Below are positions 60,314-64,000 of a DNA stretch of 64,000 bases, one piece after another (the stretch's first letter is position 1; every line of letters starts with the position of its first letter). The stretch lies in the NCBI GenBank assembly GCA_947846985.1, contig CANTUZ010000011.1, positions 33,103,589 through 33,167,588 on the forward strand, written 5' to 3'. The stretch is from Fratercula arctica (Eukaryota; Chordata; Aves; Charadriiformes; Alcidae). The notes below the pieces were generated by a model. It saw nothing but the letters and a program-made list of their open reading frames with translations. It made no database searches and was not told the origin of the DNA. The position numbers were made by a program, and so were the translations under genes.

Positions 60314-63300
60314 CTGAAAGGATACGTAATTCACCTCTTATTATCTCCCTGCAGGAAAAAGCACACACAAAAACACAAAACAAAGAACAAAACATGGCAG
60401 ACCATCAGTACCTACAAGAAAAACCGAGGGGAATGCTTTCTAATCAAAGGCAGGCTCTCTGCCAGGACAGCATTCAGCTACAAAGCCACATTAGCAGGAG
60501 AATCTACAAATGAGCTTTTCCCTCCTTCTCCCTTCACACTACCCCCAGGACTGCCTCCGGAGCACACAGGTAATCACTCCACCAGCTGTCTGACCATCCC
60601 AGTTTTGTTAAGTAACAAGCAATGTGCCTCTGAGGATGGCGTATGTTCACAAACAGACTACCCTTCACCTGGGAAACTGTGAGTCCTTTGAAAGACAGAT
60701 GTCCCTTTCCCAATTAAAAAAAGTTTATTTAGCCACCACTGAGGTCATACATGTGATCCGTTAATATCAGTCAAAATTCCCATGCTCCAGTTTCAAACTG
60801 TGCAGAAGAATAAATCAAGCATGGAAGTCAATGAACAGTAAGAAGAAAAAAAAAATTCACTGCAGAATTAATAATTCAGTAGTGGAGAACTGCAATTGAC
60901 AGCAAAAACATTAATCTACAGACAAAGAGTACAAATGGACTTCACGGGCACATACACCCTCTTGGAAGAAATCTCTTTAGGGACAAGTCAGAGGACATCA
61001 AACATGTTTTCAACAACATTCCAACAAAAGCAATTTGAGAAGTGGTTCATGCCATAGTTTCCCAGAAGATGCCGAACTGCTGACTTGCATAACAAGGGGA
61101 CTCTCTCCACCCGAGCACGCTAAGGGAAATCCACAGCCCGGGTTGTGCAACTCGAGGTGGGGGAAGTGAATGACCCCAGACACCAGTGGAGATTTTCCAA
61201 AGGTGGCCTGTCAACCATGTCAAGCGATGCGTGGACAGGGAAGCCAGTCATCAGTAAGCCTTTATCCCAGAGCCTGACTCTCCACTGGAATTGCTGAAAA
61301 TTTAGGTCAGTCTGTTTTAAGTAGGGTACAGATTCTCAGCTTTGTTTATTTTTACATCTTAAAGACCACACAGTTACCAAGACTTCTGCTCCCATCCTCT
61401 TTACTAGCAAACTTGAACACACCATCACCCAGCTAAAAGCAGCACGAACGTTTAGCCAAGCCAGAGCCCTACATTCCAAAATGACTGAAGGTTCACAGTT
61501 AATTCCCAGCCAAAAAGTTTACTCGCCCTTCTCATTCCTAGTAAACGAGGTCAGTCTCATTCACTACCGAACAAGGCAGCACATCCCACCTCCCTGGGCT
61601 CTGCTACCCTGCCCAAACCCACAGCCTGGGCACAGCAGTGTCCAGCAGGTCAGGCTTTTGGGGACCGGCAGCATGAGCACAGCCTCAGATGCAGCTCAGA
61701 CGTATTAAAGAGTACAAAAAAACCCAAAATCAGTATATGAAAATCGTGAGGTCAGACAACAGAAGACTAAGGAATACTAAGATACAGAACTAGTCATACC
61801 AGGATCCTACTTTTACAAATTAGAGACGGAGCATGCCTCAAGAAAGTACATTAAAGCACCCCCCCCCCACCCCGACAGCAGATAAACCTGGAATGCCAGC
61901 TCTTTCGCCAACCTCTACTCACAAATCAAGAAGTTAATTAATTCAGGTTTTCTTTATTTGGAATTGCTGTTTCAGTACAGCTCATCAACTTTTATCAATA
62001 GCCCAGACCTTTTAAATTCCAGCACTTTTTTTTCTTAAGGAAATCATACTTACAGGTGTTATTCCGGTCAAGTACAACACCAGGATAAAATGCAGACGCA
62101 TTAAAACCATAGGAGAGACTGGTACAGGTTTCTGATATTCAAGGAAAACATTCACTTGAAAGTGAAATGATGCAGCCAGACAGAAAGTTCACTGGTAATC
62201 AGGATAGAAGACATCTGCAGTCTTAATGAAATTAACTGGAATTATACATTCAGAATATTTCAAAGGAGGACAGATGTCCAAAGTTATTTAAACTGGTGGA
62301 TAGATACTGTGTTATTTTGGTCAGCATCTAAGTCCACACTACAGATGAATCAAGACTTTCTTTATCAGGGAAAGAAACAGATGATGCCACCTGTCTGTAC
62401 GAGGGCATGAACAAATCTTTGATCACAGCACTGCTATGTAACACTGGAGTGAATAATTTACCAGAGCAATTAGCTGAAATAAAGCCAGCCCTCAACATGT
62501 AAGTGGCATCAGGAAGTCTCACTGACCTTTGTGTAAGGACCCAGAATCACTAGATATGCACAAACCTCCGTGGCAAAGCCAGTGCCAGACCGAGATGCAC
62601 AACACGAAGGGATGATACTGGGAAGCCATCCTAAAATGCTTGAGTGTGATCGCAACTACCCGCTGCTTCCCTCATCAGCCTGAGAGCTCTGAATTTCTAG
62701 ACAACTTCACAGGGGAAAATAGCTCTGTTCAGGTACCACCTGAGATAAGGACTAGTAAACCACATCACAACAAGGGCAGGGATGTACACCCTTCATGACA
62801 TACGCCCTTTCAACGATGCTTTAAATCCTTCCTGAATGAAAGTGATGCATTGGTGAGGGTGGGCAGACACTCACTCCATGCATACCCTGGGATAGGCAGC
62901 CTCAAGCCGGCTCTTGTCCCTGTTCCACACAACAACATACTGCACCCAGGAACAGCCTCGCTAATGCGGCTACTCGCATCCACACAGCGGTGAAAAGAAA
63001 ACATGCAGCCATATCCCAAGACAGCATGCCTTTAATAACCATAAGAAACACTCATTTAAGATGGAACTCAGCCAGACAAACTGCTGACACCATTTAAGCC
63101 GAAAAGGACATTGTTCTGTGGTGAGCAGAAGTGCACAAATTGTGTCAAACCACAGTCCTGCTTTCGTTAAGCTGCTTCTGCGAGCAGGGAGAAGATGTAC
63201 AGCATTAACATGGTCATCACAGCTCCTGCTGTAGCCCAGCACCAAGCACATCCAAAAGTAGAAAGGCACAATGAGAGGCAAGTCCCGTTGAAGAAAAGCA

Positions 63301-64000
63301 CTCAAGTCATCATTTTGTACTTCATACACGAAATTGGATACCTGCATTTATAAAACGATCACTCTTATTTCATGTATTATGACTCAGAGGATTACAAGGC
63401 TATTTGCCAGCAGCACTACTGGAACAGGTAGTCCCACTAGCTTCAGCAGGGATTCTACCAGAACGGAGCTGCTAACGTGCAACCATTTTGCAAGCTGAAA
63501 TTCAGAGAAAGCAAATGAGAGTCAGCTGAACATCTGCATCTGTGAAGACACACACATACACACACGTGGGCTCAGGACAGGCCCAGGGGATGCCAGCAGC
63601 ACTGCCAAGCGCTTCCACTGCTGGGACCACGTGCGCTGCATTTGGCCGAGGCCACAGGCTACACGTTGCACCTGGAGAAAATCACAGTGTTTGTGTCATA
63701 TGCAGTTACTTAAAGGAGGAGCAGAAATACACCTAACAGTTAAAAGCCAAGAGGCGCACACCACTTGATTTGCTCTAAATGTTTTTCATCTAGTTCTTCC
63801 AACAAAAGAATGAACAGACTTACTTGTGGCACTAATCTTTAACAGACAGTTTGGTATCACTATTGCAACACAAGCTGTTTGAACTTCACACAACCTTAGA
63901 TTTCTAGGTCAATATAGAGTTGACAGGAATTCTACCAATGGCAACTTAAAAATTATAAAAGAGCAAAGCTAGCGCTCCAGATAAATATACTTGGTATTCC
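60314..64000 (-). other. Probable 5' intron of KCTD6 to window edge
   Basis: No further exon or CpG island is visible, so the KCTD6 promoter and first exon probably lie beyond position 64,000. The DNA is AT-rich with ordinary low-complexity patches, such as a poly(C)-rich run at 61,859-61,874. Open frames here, including one of 125 codons on the minus strand near 63.0-63.3 kb, match nothing I recognise. Confidence 0.45.

Noticed and set aside
62970..63347. Minus-strand open frame of 125 codons with hydrophobic stretches
   Set aside because: No family match from memory and no flanking exon signals; it lies in the probable KCTD6 5' intron.

Overview
This is a piece of vertebrate nuclear genome, most likely from a bird or another sauropsid. 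It has three multi-exon protein genes with GT-AG introns, CpG islands, AATAAA polyadenylation signals, minisatellites and very few recognisable interspersed repeats. The predicted proteins are close to the human family members in length and sequence. The gene order, FAM107A then ACOX2 on one strand with KCTD6 converging on ACOX2, matches human 3p14 as I remember it. The species cannot be named from the sequence alone.

Layout. Positions 1 to about 25.7 kb are GC-rich and hold no coding exon I can support. This stretch contains a 24-bp, G-quadruplex-patterned minisatellite (10.0-11.0 kb), a 23-bp minisatellite (18.4-18.6 kb), an ATT/ATC microsatellite, and a CpG island with a good splice donor (16.8-17.5 kb), which may be an upstream promoter and first exon of FAM107A. 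FAM107A (+) has three coding exons between 25,697 and 30,938 (144 aa) and a long 3' UTR ending near 34.18 kb. A 49-bp minisatellite (36.04-37.23 kb) and A-rich/T-rich tracts sit directly before the ACOX2 CpG island (37.59-37.91 kb). ACOX2 (+) has 14 coding exons between 38,885 and 55,794 (675 aa, ending in the peroxisomal signal SKL), with a polyadenylation signal at 56,533. KCTD6 (-) has two coding exons, 60,266-60,240 and 59,012-58,326 (237 aa). Its promoter lies beyond the right edge. From roughly 40 kb rightwards the DNA looks more AT-rich than the left part.

The three genes have unrelated jobs. FAM107A is an actin-associated stress-response protein, ACOX2 is a peroxisomal branched-chain/bile-acid acyl-CoA oxidase, and KCTD6 is a BTB adaptor for Cullin-3 ubiquitin ligase. 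Their grouping is conserved synteny, not an operon-like system. Most long open frames outside these exons come from GC-rich or tandemly repeated DNA and were rejected. I found no new multi-gene system. The most unusual structures are the two kilobase-scale minisatellites.
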